Positions 33,307 to 47,028 of a DNA stretch of 64,000 bases are shown here, piece by piece. The notes beneath the pieces are model-generated. The model saw only the letters and a program-made list of their open reading frames with translations, was not told the DNA's origin and ran no database searches. Location of the stretch: assembly GCA_964016885.1 (NCBI GenBank), contig OZ024742.1, positions 364,175,877 to 364,239,876 of the forward strand. Direction: 5' to 3'. Source of the stretch: Eledone cirrhosa. Lineage: Eukaryota; Mollusca; Cephalopoda; Octopoda; Eledonidae. The position numbers were made by a program, and so were the translations under genes. The first letter of the stretch is position 1. Each line of letters opens with the position of its first letter.

Positions 33307-33423
33307 TATTACTATTATTACTACTATTGTTTACATTAGTGCTATTATCATTATTACTATTATTACTACTATTGTTTACATTAGTGCTATTATCATTATT
33401 ACTATTATTACTACTATTGTTTA
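33289..33423. repeat. 45-bp tandem repeat, three copies, in the PLE-D linker
   Basis: CATTAGTGCTATTATCATTA recurs at 33289, 33334 and 33379, an exact 45-bp period (15 codons). On the coding strand each unit encodes an Asn/Ser-rich segment between the RT and the endonuclease. Confidence 0.93.
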
Positions 33424-33490
33424 CCTCCTGTTGTGTTTTAATTAGTTGGAAATAATTATTAATCTTCCTTTTATTACTACTAGCTATACG

Positions 33491-34330
33491 TTATGCTATG
33501 TAAGGTGTGGCGGAGTACGATATTTTAATTGTATTTTTATTGATAAGGTTATGGTACTTGTGGCCGGTCGGGAAGTTTTTTTCTAAGATTGAGAAGAAAG
33601 CCTTAGGCAAGTTGGTAGAGACGTTTAGATTGAAAGGGGGATTGAAGAATGTATTAGTTCTCCTATTTTTGTTTTTAGTACTTATTTTTGAGGTATTTGT
33701 ATCCCTGTTTATATTATTATCGTGGTTTTTACTTTGGTGCGAGTTAAGTTTGCTATTAACCTTCGTCCTAGAGTTATAGTGGCTAGTGTTTTTACTATTT
33801 TTCCACATGACCATATTATGAGAAATATTGTTGTAACTATGTGATTTTATAGGTAGGAATTCAATCTCATTCTTATGTCCTGATTTAGCTAAGGCCTCAT
33901 TATAGTATTGTGAATTATTGTTAAATATAGTTTCATTATATGATAAATTAGAGATTCTATTAGATATTCCTTTAGTAATAGAGTTTAATATGGATTTAGG
34001 GTGGTTAGAGTTGGTGTTCACATAAATTAGTTTTTCGTTAGGTTTATGATAGGGTGTGTATATTTTAAGAGTCTAGGCTAAGGGTAGCATCAAGGAAGTT
34101 GACGTTTTTAGTGTTTTTATCTAAGGTGATACTTAATTTGAAGTTTTCGAACATTCTGTGTAACTGTTTCTTAGTTATTTTCTATATTAAATTTGTTATA
34201 GTCTACAAGGAGAAGCGCATCATCGCTGTATAAACAACCGTTGAGGTAGGGAAGGTTCTTATGAATTTCATTAAGTAGGTATAGGCCCACCAAATCTGTG
34301 ACCTGCACCGAGTCACTAGATCCCATATAA
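33491..34330 (-). pseudogene. PLE-D reverse transcriptase, palm end and thumb
   Basis: From 34330: MGSSDSVQVTDLVGLYLLNE and LYSDDALLLVDYNKF (YSDD catalytic motif), then broken frames, then from 34021 an open stretch: ITKGISNRISNLSYNETIFN, YYNEALAKSGH, FFNPPFNLNVSTNLPKAFFS, ILEKNFPTGHKY, NKNTIKISYSATPYIA. These match PLE-C in order. The first half of the palm is lost. Confidence 0.75.
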
Positions 34331-34497
34331 TGTATAATTTATTTATTTTCCTGCTCTGTAAAACAACTGATGTTCATACATTGAGCTATTTCTCTTACTG
34401 GTAATAAGGTAATAGGAAATTAGTGACCTTCCTTTTTATGGTTGTTTATACTATATACATAACTATAAATAGTATAATTATTATATATATATATATA

Positions 34498-34691
34498 CAC
34501 AGGGCGGTGGATTGGCAGTATCGGTAGAGGGTCGGACGCCATGCTTTCTAGCATAGTTACGTCCCTTTCCAGCCTGAGCTCAAATCCCGCCGAGGTTAAC
34601 TTTGCCTTTCATCCTTACGGGGTCGATAAAATCAAGTACCAGTAATGTACTAGGTAATTGCTGGCCTTGTGCCTAAAGTAGAAACAATTAT

Positions 34692-34693
<2 letters not shown>
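34498..34693 (+). repeat. SINE-1, full-length tRNA-derived copy
   Basis: Head with a tRNA-like A box (GGATTGGCAGTATCGGTAGA) and B box (GAGCTCAAATCCCGCC), the internal pol III promoter of tRNA SINEs. Body GTTAACTTTGCCTTTC, CGGGGTCGATAAAATC, AAGTACCAGTAATGTACT, GCTGGCCTTGTGCC and tail GTAGAAACAATTATTA. Best reference copy in the window. Confidence 0.9.
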
Positions 34694-34745
<52 letters not shown>

Positions 34746-34952
34746 TGTGTGTGTGTGTGTGTGTTTATATATATCATATATATCTATGTTTATATATATA
34801 TCTATGTTTATATATATATGTTTATTTTATATATATACGGCTTTATAACACTATCTTTTCATGAAGGACTAATCTATTTATTCCACCTACTGTGTCGTTT
34901 GCTTTGTTATTTATGTTTACTTTTTACACATACACACACACACACGCACACA

Positions 34953-35025
<73 letters not shown>

Positions 35026-35129
35026 TCATATATATATATATATATATTAATTTAGTTACAAGATATTTAAAATGTGGTGTGGTGGCCTTGTCTATGAAAA
35101 CCCCCCACATATTGGACATTTCGTAAAAT

Positions 35130-35183
<54 letters not shown>

Positions 35184-35262
35184 TTTCTTCCCATCTCTCT
35201 CTCCTTTCTTCGTCTACTCTGTCCCGCCTCTCCCACCTTCCCTCCCCCGCTCCATATATATA
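34694..35262. repeat. (GT)n, (TA)n, (CA)n and (CT)n tracts
   Basis: GT at 34711-34764, CA at 34925-35026, TA at 35031-35047, CT at 35131-35190. No gene between them. Confidence 0.95.
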
Positions 35263-35271
35263 TATATATAT

Positions 35272-35531
35272 GTTGTTTCTTTGAGCAAGACACTTTATTT
35301 CACATTGCTCCAATTTACTTAGCTGTAGAAATGAGATGATAGTGACTGTCGTCCCTATCATTCCACTGCAAATTGGACGTGTAGGCGCCATGGAAAAAAA
35401 GCACCAAGCACTCACTGTAAATGAGGTTTGTGTTAGGAAGGGCATCCAGCTGTAGAAATCAAGCCAGAATTAATTCCCGTCCCACCGTTGCAAGCAGAGA
35501 AATGTGGATGTAAAATGATGATGATGATGAT
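35272..35531 (+). repeat. SINE-2, longer copy
   Basis: TTTCTTTGAGCAAGACACTT, CACATTGCTCCAATTTACTT, GTGTTAGGAAGGGCATCCAG, GTTGCAAGCAGAGAAATGTG and a (GAT)n tail at 35515-35531. Links the 5' type seen at 54132 and 56890 with the 3' type seen at 22156. Confidence 0.8.
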
Positions 35532-35781
35532 ATAAACAGAAACATATATATATAATATATATATATGCAGACATATAGATATGTATATATATGCTGACAG
35601 CTGGTGCAGTGCACCTTACTGCTGCATTAGTGCGGCAGAAACTCGAGTCCGGGAACCTTATAGGCACCAATTTTACGTGTGTTGTGTTGAATCAAATAAC
35701 TTTCTGTATATTCTGGGAATGTATCTTACATTTGCCCATGGAGTGCGGTTTTGGCATTGATAAATATGGTGGGTCAACCCT

Positions 35782-35869
<88 letters not shown>

Positions 35870-36140
35870 TAGATTTACATATACATAAACTAGACAGAAC
35901 CATACATATATATATGTGTCTTTGGCAAATGATTCTATGGACTTTCTTTCTTATATATATCTATATATATATATAAACATAATCTATAGAATAACTTGCA
36001 GTAATAGTTCAGATGGTTTCGTCTTACAACACCAACATAGTGTGTGATCCCGTATGTTGGGAGATCCCTGCGATATGCATTTCAAGACAGAATCTAGTTA
36101 TCGTTCGTGTCAGTATTAATCATATCAAATACAACACAGG
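35532..36140. other. No gene; includes (TA)n 35786-35862
   Basis: 35590-35785 is more GC-rich without recognisable motifs. The site CUGAAGA...GAAAC at 36138-36165 is discussed among rejected items. Confidence 0.5.
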
Positions 36141-36700
36141 CTGAAGAAGTTCGAAAATGCTGAAACAACTACAACAACAACAACAACAACAACAAGCAAT
36201 ATAGGTAATTGCAGCATCAACAATAAAAAACAATAATATTATTAATATCATCGACAATAACAACAACACAAACAACAAAGTCTAGAAAACAATGCCATCA
36301 GCAACTTCAATACCAACAACCAGAACAATAACAACAACAACAACATCGACCACAACAACAGTAACAATATCAACAACAGCACTAACGACCACAACAATAA
36401 CAACAACAGTAACAACATCAGCAACTTCAACACCAACTACCACAACAACAGCAACAATAACAACAAGGCACCAACGACCACAACACAGCAACAATAACAA
36501 CAATAACAACAACAACACCAACGACCACAACATCACCAACAAAAACAGCTACAACACCAACGACCACAACACAGCAACAATAACAACAATAACAACATCA
36601 ACACCAACGACTATAGCATCAGCAACAATAACAACAAAAACACCAAAGTCTACAGTAACAACAACAATAACAATAACAACACATTATATTACTTTATAAA
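36141..36700. repeat. (CAA)n-rich low-complexity block
   Basis: Imperfect ACAACAACA array with a recurring CACCAACGACCACAACA segment (about 36380, 36467, 36515, 36550). The long Thr-rich frames through it follow from the repeat and are not genes. Confidence 0.9.
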
Positions 36701-38378
<1,678 letters not shown>

Positions 38379-38409
38379 TTGTATATATATACTTATATAT
38401 GTATATATA

Positions 38410-39330
<921 letters not shown>

Positions 39331-39530
39331 ATATATAAATTGTAAAGCGCCAGGCCTGCATGGTCATATATCATATGAGCCTACTCACGGACCCGCTCCC
39401 ACATGCCTGTATCTATGGTCTACTGTCTCAAATATTACTGGTCACCCCGCCTAATCACACTGCAACCATCTTTTCAATGACGCATTGACTTCTGATAATG
39501 TTAACAGCCCCACCACTACCACGTGCAATA

Positions 39531-39577
<47 letters not shown>

Positions 39578-39755
39578 ATACATAAACAGAAAGCCTTAAG
39601 ACATACTCCGACCAACTCCATCTCACTCAACACACATTAGGATATACTTAAGTATTATCCCAATTTAGTGCTTGGGGTGCTTACTGATCATTATTTCGTG
39701 GATAATTGGTTGTATTATTTTATATGAGACATTATTAAATAAATATCTCATTTCT

Positions 39756-39869
39756 TCCAGACGGCCGTTTCGTTATAAGATTTCTACAATTTGGGATAAA
39801 TAATTTCCAGGTTATGTAGATAATCCATAGTTTTTTACACAAGCGGGCTCTTATAAACTCATCAGTGGA
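39756..39869 (-). ncRNA. Hammerhead-like ribozyme with extended stem II
   Basis: Minus strand. Stem I UCCA (39869-39866) with UGGA (39759-39756). Core CUGAUGA (39865-39859). Stem II starts GUUUAUAAGA (39858-39849) and closes with UCUUAUAAC (39780-39772): nine pairs with one bulged U. GAAA (39771-39768). Stem III A39768-U39761 and C39767-G39762 around GGCC. Predicted cleavage 3' of C39760 (GUC). About 68 nt lie in the stem II loop. All core positions are canonical. Position beside (TA)n resembles other pseudo-LTR ends here. Confidence 0.65.
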
Positions 39870-39961
39870 TACCCAATTAATAACGATATAAGAATTAATT
39901 ATATCGACATTAACAGAATGGTGATGGTCTCCCTTAGCGCTAACAAGAGACTGGTAGATTA

Positions 39962-39998
<37 letters not shown>

Positions 39999-40149
39999 AG
40001 GTAAAATATAACGTCCGGGAAAGTGAAACTAATTTTTATGACAAGTGAATGTGTTTGCTTTTTAGTATTGCGTGTGTGATTATATTTTTCTTTTTCTTTT
40101 TTTGTGTATTGTGTGTACGGAAAATTATACTTACCTTATCAACATCCTT

Positions 40150-41114
40150 ATTAGACCGTATAAATAGCTGAAATACAGTTGATCATCCCGCCAAATTTGT
40201 TGGCACCAACTCTCTGCCGCCAAAGAAATTCAGCTAAATACGAGGGGAATAAATCGTCGCTTGTCCCATGTTGTCGACGGAGCTTTTTTCTTCGCACAGC
40301 TCCAGGTGTTCTCTATGAGTTGTGTGTGCACATTAGGGTCTTCAGGATCGACAAAGTTCCGTTGGTGCACAACAACATCATGGAGGTAAATGCCACCTTG
40401 AATTTCCTCAATATCAGAATAGGAAGCCCAACCATCGGACATGATGTGGCTTCCTGGCAAAATCCATTCCTGTATAATGGGGACAAGAGTCTCACGGCTT
40501 CGATCTGGGACTTCGATGAGGCAGCAGCGTCCAGAATGGCGTTCTACAGCGCCGAACACCCAGTGGCCTTGTCTCCACTGGCCACGATGATACTTTCTAT
40601 GAAAGTAGTTTGATTCGTCGATCTCAACAATGATCGACGAACCATTCTCATCAAATCCTCCAAGCTGTTGAGGATTCGCCTCCAAATACTGCTCACAGAT
40701 TTCTCTAAGGAAATTGCACCAGTCTATTATTGTCGGCTTGCTAAGTCCTGTTTCTCTCATCATCTCAGTTTGGGCCTGATCGTTGCACCACATATACATA
40801 ATGCCAATAAGTTGTTCGAGTCGAAGATGGTTTCGATAAAATATAGAGTTCCGTCGAACCGATTGACAAAATGTGTCGCGGCAGCATCGCCATCTCCATT
40901 TATCTATCCCCTCAGAATATCTTCTCAATGTGCACGCCTCATTGCAGAGAGGACAAATCACACTGTTCGCCAACGGACGCCGACTCGCAAACCACTCTAA
41001 CATACATAACGTGTCACCGTGTATCGCCGGACACAGCGTATATATTGTTTCGAAGCGCTCAACAATAGCATTAGTATCCAAAATATCTTCAACTAACTTA
41101 ACGCGACCAACCAC
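40150..41114 (-). CDS. Merlin transposase (one frameshift)
   Basis: Open from Met at 41114 to 40230 (294 codons). Zinc-ribbon-like Cys set C54, C57, C61, C77, C78, C83, then a helical region and the DDE core: D166 in VEIDESNY, D227 in MSDGWASY and E268 in HTQLIENTW. After KKK near residue 276 the frame runs off into a spurious tail; dropping one A of the run at 40284-40289 would give the family's usual end, through a FPSYLAEFLWR block, to a stop near 40152. It cuts and joins transposon ends as a hexamer or dimer in related families (number not inferable here). Confidence 0.87.
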
Positions 41115-41118
41115 TCAT

Positions 41119-41560
41119 CCAGCCATATTTGATGTGATACTGTATTAGAATCCAGCCCTTCGGTGCTTCGTTTAAAAAAAAAAAATTTCCCAGCCCTTCT
41201 GACGCCTATCTGCCTTTCTGACCCCAAGCTGCCCCTCTGACCCAAATCCTTTATCATTCTCTGTCCTTCTTATGACCCGGCCTTAATTTCTTTGGGGGAC
41301 AGAAAGTTGGTGCCAACTTTGGCAAGATATTACAAAAACATCTAAACGATGATGATGACACAAACACATATATATATACAAACACACGTATATATATACA
41401 TACAGACACACATATATATACACACATATACACACCCACACATATATATATATAAGAGAAAATAATCACACACGCAATACTAATTAACACCATATCACTA
41501 TAGAGACCTGTTGTAAATAAACAAACTGTATCGTAATTTTGAGTGTAAAAAAAAAAAAAA
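41119..41560 (-). other. Merlin 5' internal flank
   Basis: No second gene. Holds (TA/CA)-rich sequence at 41360-41455, the subterminal repeat and an A run at 41548-41560. Confidence 0.6.
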
Positions 41561-41616
41561 CACGTTCACTTGTCATAAAAATTAGTTTCACTTTCCCGGA
41601 CGTTATATTTTACCTA

Positions 41617-41780
<164 letters not shown>

Positions 41781-42167
41781 GAATAGGATTATCCTGGATG
41801 CAGTAATGGTTAATTACTACACTGGATAGAGTTGAGGTACGGTGAGAGGTTACACAACGAGTTATGGAAAAATAGTTGAAGAAACTCAGTTCCTGATCCT
41901 TCTGTATTCCGGAGTGTAGATAAAGAATGAATAATAACAGGTAGACATCATAAAAAGGTAATTTACAAATGTTTCAAGATTCTTTATCTGAAATCGTGTG
42001 TTGAAACCGATATTGTTATACTTTGGGTGGGTCATGCTGCTAATAAGAAACACACGCACCAGTTGCTTTCACTTCAGTTTATTATATATTTATAAATTTA
42101 CAAATTTATAAATTTATAAATTTCTGGTTGGTTGGTTGGTTCCACAACCAGATAGTTGTTTATATAT

Positions 42168-42212
42168 AGTCATAGTCCTTTCGTCACACACTATGTGACC
42201 TCTTCAGTGACT
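42168..42212 (-). ncRNA. Hammerhead-like ribozyme (PLE-E, minus copy)
   Basis: Mirror of 48485-48529: AGUCA/UGACU stem I, CUGAAGA core, GUCACA/UGUGAC stem II, GAAA, two-bp stem III. The only change is in the stem II loop (AUAGUG side). Predicted cleavage 3' of the base at 42173. Confidence 0.72.
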
Positions 42213-42424
42213 GGGGATTCCTTTCTTTGTTTCTGTGCCTCTCCTTTGTTCTGTCCTACGCCATTTTGTTTCTGTGTGTGTGTTGTGTGCTCAGTCTGCG
42301 CATGCGCCACATCCGGGTATCTGTGTGTGTTTATGTTCATTTATCTATTTGTTTATTTATTTATTTATTTACATATTACTGGTTGGTTGTTTGTTCTATG
42401 TGTGTGTGTGTTTTCATTTTGTCC

Positions 42425-43120
42425 TTAATTGTAAGTTGTGATGTTGCTGTTCCACTCATATTTTCTATTTAATTTTGGTTGTAATTCTTTTATGTTTATT
42501 GCCTCTGTAATTTGTCTAAACATTGCGTCTTTTCTGTGTGTAGATTCTACTTTTATTTCTATGTTCTCTAATTTACCCTTGTGTTCTATTTTAGCATGTT
42601 GGTAGAGTACAGATGATTCTTTATTATCTTGAAGGTCTCGCCAGTGTTCATTTATCCGTTCCCCTATACTACGAGCTGTCTCACCTATGTACACTATATT
42701 TTTGTCTCTACATTGTCCTTCAGTACATCTTATGCTATACACTACATTTCTAGTTTTACAGTTAATATGGGGGCTTATTTTACAGGTTATACATTGCTTA
42801 TCTATACATGAGGGTCTTTGAAAAGGGTATGTCTTGCTAATAAGTGTTTTTACGGAGGTACCTGGTCTTTCTACTATCTTAATATTGAGTTTATGTTTAT
42901 TTAGGGCCCTTCTAAATTTGTAGGCTAGTTCGCCTCTAGGGGTTGTATCGATGAACATTACACTCTGGTATTTATTGCTATCATACCATGAGTTTATTCT
43001 ATTTGCCTTGTTCCTAGTTCTTTCTATTCTATTCCAAAATTTGCTCCTATACAAGGGGCAGGTCCCATTTATGTCATTATTTCCCATTTTTTCCCATTTG
43101 GTTCTGGCTCCTCTATACAC
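42425..43120 (-). pseudogene. PLE-E minus copy, thumb and GIY-YIG endonuclease
   Basis: Same frame as the RT segments upstream, separated by a stop at 43142-43144 where the plus copy has Tyr (SGYNQRD). Contains VYRGARTKWEKMGNNDINGT, RPGTSVKTLISKTYPFQRPS, CITCKISPHINC (probable zinc site), NVVYSIRC, NIVYIGETARSIGERINEHW (YIG plus Arg) and FRQITEAINIKELQPKLNRK. No other lesion in this part. Confidence 0.83.
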
Positions 43121-43141
43121 TCTGATTCTATCTCTCTGATT

Positions 43142-44377
43142 TTAGCCAGAGAACTGCATACGGTGGATGAAGTGTTGTATGTGTCTCTCTAGTTCTTCGG
43201 GGTTGCACATGCGGGACACATTTCTCATCACCCGTACCAAATCCGCAATCAGTATGTTGATTTTGGTATGGTCCGAAATGGCCGAGTTTCGGTGGATCAG
43301 ATGTTTGGAAGTCATGTGTTTGGCATAATGGGAATGGAGGATTTGTTTTTTGTTGTTAATGGTATCTAACCAGAGCTCTGTGTCTAGTACAGGTAATCGA
43401 TGGTTGGGGTGTCTACTTGGGTAGTCTATAGTAACTCTAATGCTCTGGTGGATGGAGTTTGCTATTTGCTGGATGCTTTCCATTGTGTTTTTCTCTAGTT
43501 CCTGACTGTTCTCTAGTGGGGGTGTCTTAACTACGATGTTTATGTCATCTACGTAGCGGGAGTACATTATCAGGGTTAAGGGGTCTTCTAATTGTTCTTT
43601 AAGTTTAAGTTTAAGTCTACTGTCCCACCATACCATGAATAAGTTAGCTATGTCGCCTGCAATGCTAACACCAATGGCTGCTCCTTCCTCTTGGGCATAT
43701 GTTTTTCCATTAAATTTGAACATATGTTCCTTAAGGGTTAGTTTTATGCTGGCCCCTACCGCATGTGCAATCATTTTCTTCAGTTCATCGTGGTTTTCGG
43801 GTGTCCGTATGGCTCTGGTCCACCCGTTCCATCTATCTGTGTGGGTTTTCTCGGCCATTGAGGTAATGGTAGGTGGTCTGCCTCTTGCTGGTCTTGTAGG
43901 GCACAGGTTGCTAAGGTCATATGTGTCTAGTTAACTATTACTATTGGTAAGCTTAAGTAGAAGTCCCAGCTCACTGGTATCAATCTCACGGAACTCAACC
44001 TTGCACTCATTGATCATTTCTACGCATTTCTCCACAGCAAAATCCACGTCAATAGATGGATACAGGGACACAACATCCATACTGCCTATTATGCAGTTTG
44101 TTAGGTCCCCAGATCGGTTACTCACGCCGATTCTGCTGAGGAGGTCCTCCGTGCTGTCACATACATCTGGGGACATTTCAATGATGGGGAGTATGATCAG
44201 GGAGAGGAAGTAGGACAGTCTGTAGTTACTAGCAATGTTAGCTCCACAGACTGGCCGTGTTGGTGGTCCCGCCACAGGGTCACAGCCCGTTTTATGGTCT
44301 TTTCGAAGCCCATACAACGCCGGCACGTCATTGTTCCAGGCCTGGAAGTTGTTGGCAGTCCTTTTGTTGGGCTGCAT
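43142..44377 (-). pseudogene. PLE-E minus copy, reverse transcriptase
   Basis: One frame from 44377, with a stop at 43931-43933 where the plus copy has Tyr. Motifs: VPALYGLRKDHKTGCDPVAG, PTRPVCGANIASNYRLSYFL, GSMDVVSLYPSIDVDFAVEK (palm Asp), EEGAAIGVSIAGDIANLFMV and MYSRYVDDINIVVKTPP (YVDD). Here the NGKTYAQEEG junction is intact, unlike the plus copy. Confidence 0.83.
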
Positions 44378-44440
44378 TATACTCGTCCTGCATTATACTC
44401 GTCCTGCATTATACTCGTCCTGCATTATACTCGTCCTGTT
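44373..44440. repeat. 16-bp tandem repeat at the head-to-head junction
   Basis: CTGCATTATACTCGTC is repeated four times, then TGGGCTGCATTATAC. It is derived from PLE-E coding sequence (the plus copy has one related unit near 46310-46325) and lies within 15 bp of the joint between the two inverted copies. Confidence 0.9.
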
Positions 44441-44553
44441 GGGCTGCATTATACAACTATCTGGTTGTGGAACCAACCAACCAACCAGAAATTTATAAAT
44501 TTATTATATTTGTAAATTTATAAATATATAATAAACTGAAGTGAAAGCAACTG

Positions 44554-47028
44554 GTGCGTGTGTTTCTTATTGACAGTATGACCCTCCCAAAGTATAACAA
44601 TATCGGTTTCAACACACGATTTCAGATAAAGAATCTTGCTAAACAAATTCAGAAACGAAATATCGTATGCCTTAGCCAGGCTAACAAGATACTGAAAACC
44701 ACCATGTTCTGTTGTCTACGAAAAACCATAACATCTCGACAACTACACTTCATAAAGCAGTGTGCCTCATCCAGAATCTACACCAACACCATCAATACCG
44801 ACGTTAGAAGATTACAACTAACCAAAAAACAAGCAGATAGGCTAAAACGAACATTAATTCTAAACATAAAAAAGAAGATCTATAGAGAATTAAGTCATCA
44901 AGAAAAACAAAAGCGTATCCTAATACAAGAAATAGCTAGGATCACCACACCAAGAGAGAAACTAATATTTATAAGCCTTATACGCCCTGAAGAACAGTAC
45001 ATTACTCAAGAATGTGATAAACACTTTAACAAGAAACTAAAGTGGCTTAAACAGATAAAGCTAAATCAGGATACTATAGAGAATACCAATAGATATCCCG
45101 ACAAAATTGACGGTATAAACATGGCCGACACATCATTAACAGAAGAGTTCAACAACAAAAACACCAATATATATGGTAACGCAAGAATAGATAATGACGA
45201 AATGTCTGTGTTATGTTTGTCCCCGAAATTTGCGACATTCAAGAAGGTAAATATGATTAGTTGTCTGTCAGAAATAGAAAAATCATTTACAAAACTACGC
45301 TGGAGCATCAAAAACAAAAACAAAAACAAAAGCAACAATATACGCACACGCATATACAACACTCATCCCAACAACAACAGACACACAGACACAAACAACA
45401 ATAGCAACAACACACACATCAACAACAACAACAATGACAACATACCCAGAAACAACAACAACAGACACGCAGACACAAACAACAATAACAACACACACAA
45501 CAACAATAACACACACGGAGACAACAACAACACACATCAACAACAGCACACACCAACAACACACACGCATTCAATGCCTCTCACCACCACCACAATCTTA
45601 ACAAACACACAGACACAGAAAACAAGTAATGACAGTAGCACAGAAATCACAGAAATAAGGGAAAGTAATAGGATTAAAAGGAGAAAGGAGACGAAGGACA
45701 AAGAGAATAACCAAGACGAACACACAGACACACAAAATAGGGTAGATAACAACAATGAGCCAGTGGAAAGAGACATGAGTAATTATGAGAGACATAGAAA
45801 CAACCATGAGGCTGTTGGTGGAAATAGAAATAGAAACAACACAACTAACAATAACAATAGCACTAGTACACATAAAGCAGCAGCCTGGAACTCTCCGTTT
45901 TATAATCCCTCCGATAAATCATTCGACCTGCGACGAGTCCACGCCACGACTTTACCATTTAACAAACGCACGCAATTGCCGTCGCAGGTCGATGAACAAA
46001 CAGAAGCACAATTTAGTATAGCTAGATCCGAACTTAGAAATATTATAGAACAGTATAGCAAGAAGCATAATAGAATGGATGCCCAGCAACTGGGAGAAAA
46101 ATCTGCAAATGGCTTGCGTAAGCTCATGCAGCGCTCACGTAATGGAGAGATAGCATGCTTTCCAACAGACAAGTCTGGCAGAATGTCGGTCGGCAGCCTG
46201 CCAAACTACATCCAGGCAATGCAACCCCACATCACTAACACAAGAGAGGTAACACCACAGGAGCATGAGGATAGAGAAAAAGCCATCAATGCCCATATGG
46301 TGATGTGGACGAATATAATGCAGCCCAACAAAAGGACTGCCAACAACTTCCAGGCCTGGAACAATGACGTGCCGGCGTTGTATGGGCTTCGAAAAGACCA
46401 TAAAACGGGCTGTGACCCTGTCGCGGGACCACCAACACGGCCAGTCTGTGGAGCTAACATTGCTAGTAACTACAGACTGTCCTACTTCCTCTCCCTGATC
46501 ATACGCCCCATCATTGAAATGTCCCCAGATGTATGTGACAGCACGGAGGACCTCCTCAGCAGAATCGGCGTGAGTAACCGATCTGGGGACCTAACAAACT
46601 GCATAATAGGCAGTATGGATGTTGTGACCCTGTATCCATCTATTGACGTGGATTTTGCTGTGGAGAAATGCGTAGAAATGATCAGTGAGAGCAAGGTTGA
46701 GTTCCGTGGGATTGATACCAGTGAGCTGGGACTTCTACTTAAGCTTACCTATAGTAATAGTTACCTAGACACATATGACCTTAGCAACCTGTGCCCTACA
46801 AGACCAGCAAGAGGCAGACCACCTACCATTACCTCAATGGCCAAGAAAACCCACACAGATAGATGGAACAGGTGGACCAGAGCCATACGGACACCCGAAA
46901 ACCACGATGAACTGAAGAAAATGATTTCACATGCGGTAGGGGCCAGCATAAAACTAACCCTTAAGGAACATATGTTCAAATTTAATGGAAAAACATGCCC
47001 AAGAGGAAGGAGCAGCCATTGGTGTTAG
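44554..47028 (+). CDS. PLE-E N-terminal domain and reverse transcriptase, first part
   Basis: 824 codons. Residues 1-220 are basic and helical-looking (TKKQADRLKRTLILNIKKKI, RELSHQEKQKRILIQEIARI). About 255-450 is Asn/Thr/His-rich low complexity. Then SPFYNPSDKSFDLRRVHATT, CFPTDKSGRMSV near 538 (DKG-type motif), VPALYGLRKDHKTGCDPVAG near 605, SMDVVTLYPSIDVDF near 687 with the first palm Asp, and ends at FKFNGKTCPRG, where a two-base deletion shifts the frame. The palm continues in 46985-48268. Start at 44554 chosen because the terminal repeat has no better upstream Met. Confidence 0.85.
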   Translation: MRVFLIDSMTLPKYNNIGFNTRFQIKNLAKQIQKRNIVCLSQANKILKTTMFCCLRKTITSRQLHFIKQCASSRIYTNTINTDVRRLQLTKKQADRLKRTLILNIKKKIYRELSHQEKQKRILIQEIARITTPREKLIFISLIRPEEQYITQECDKHFNKKLKWLKQIKLNQDTIENTNRYPDKIDGINMADTSLTEEFNNKNTNIYGNARIDNDEMSVLCLSPKFATFKKVNMISCLSEIEKSFTKLRWSIKNKNKNKSNNIRTRIYNTHPNNNRHTDTNNNSNNTHINNNNNDNIPRNNNNRHADTNNNNNTHNNNNTHGDNNNTHQQQHTPTTHTHSMPLTTTTILTNTQTQKTSNDSSTEITEIRESNRIKRRKETKDKENNQDEHTDTQNRVDNNNEPVERDMSNYERHRNNHEAVGGNRNRNNTTNNNNSTSTHKAAAWNSPFYNPSDKSFDLRRVHATTLPFNKRTQLPSQVDEQTEAQFSIARSELRNIIEQYSKKHNRMDAQQLGEKSANGLRKLMQRSRNGEIACFPTDKSGRMSVGSLPNYIQAMQPHITNTREVTPQEHEDREKAINAHMVMWTNIMQPNKRTANNFQAWNNDVPALYGLRKDHKTGCDPVAGPPTRPVCGANIASNYRLSYFLSLIIRPIIEMSPDVCDSTEDLLSRIGVSNRSGDLTNCIIGSMDVVTLYPSIDVDFAVEKCVEMISESKVEFRGIDTSELGLLLKLTYSNSYLDTYDLSNLCPTRPARGRPPTITSMAKKTHTDRWNRWTRAIRTPENHDELKKMISHAVGASIKLTLKEHMFKFNGKTCPRGRSSHWC

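Larger units (their letters stand above)
32860..34335 (-). mobile_element. PLE-D: 5'-truncated Penelope-like retroelement
   Basis: Minus strand: end of an RT palm with YSDD (about 34330-34200), thumb and NPPF block (34021-33491), a linker with three in-frame 45-bp repeats, and a GIY-YIG domain. The palm before YSDD is missing at a breakpoint near 34335. Closely resembles PLE-A and PLE-C. Confidence 0.82.
41978..44452 (-). mobile_element. PLE-E minus copy, 5'-truncated
   Basis: Minus-strand copy of the plus element at 44453-48690, about 95 percent alike by eye. It keeps the RT from the MQPNKRTANN block to the end, the GIY-YIG domain and the 3' terminal repeat (about 41978-42160), and lacks the N-terminal half. 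Its broken 5' end touches the 5' terminal repeat of the plus copy head to head. Confidence 0.88.

Noticed and set aside
33289..33423. Regularly spaced 45-bp repeats that might suggest a CRISPR array
   Set aside because: Units are contiguous with no spacers, lie in a coding linker of a PLE and are in an animal-type sequence.
34498..34600. Possible tRNA gene (A and B boxes)
   Set aside because: It is the tRNA-like head of SINE-1; no cloverleaf with a proper anticodon arm is evident.
36138..36170. CUGAAGA followed by a weak stem II and GAAAC
   Set aside because: Stem I and stem III strands are missing because (CAA)n follows directly. At most a broken core.
36248..36699. Thr-rich and Leu-rich frames over the ACA block
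   Set aside because: Low-complexity repeat translation; no conserved protein features.
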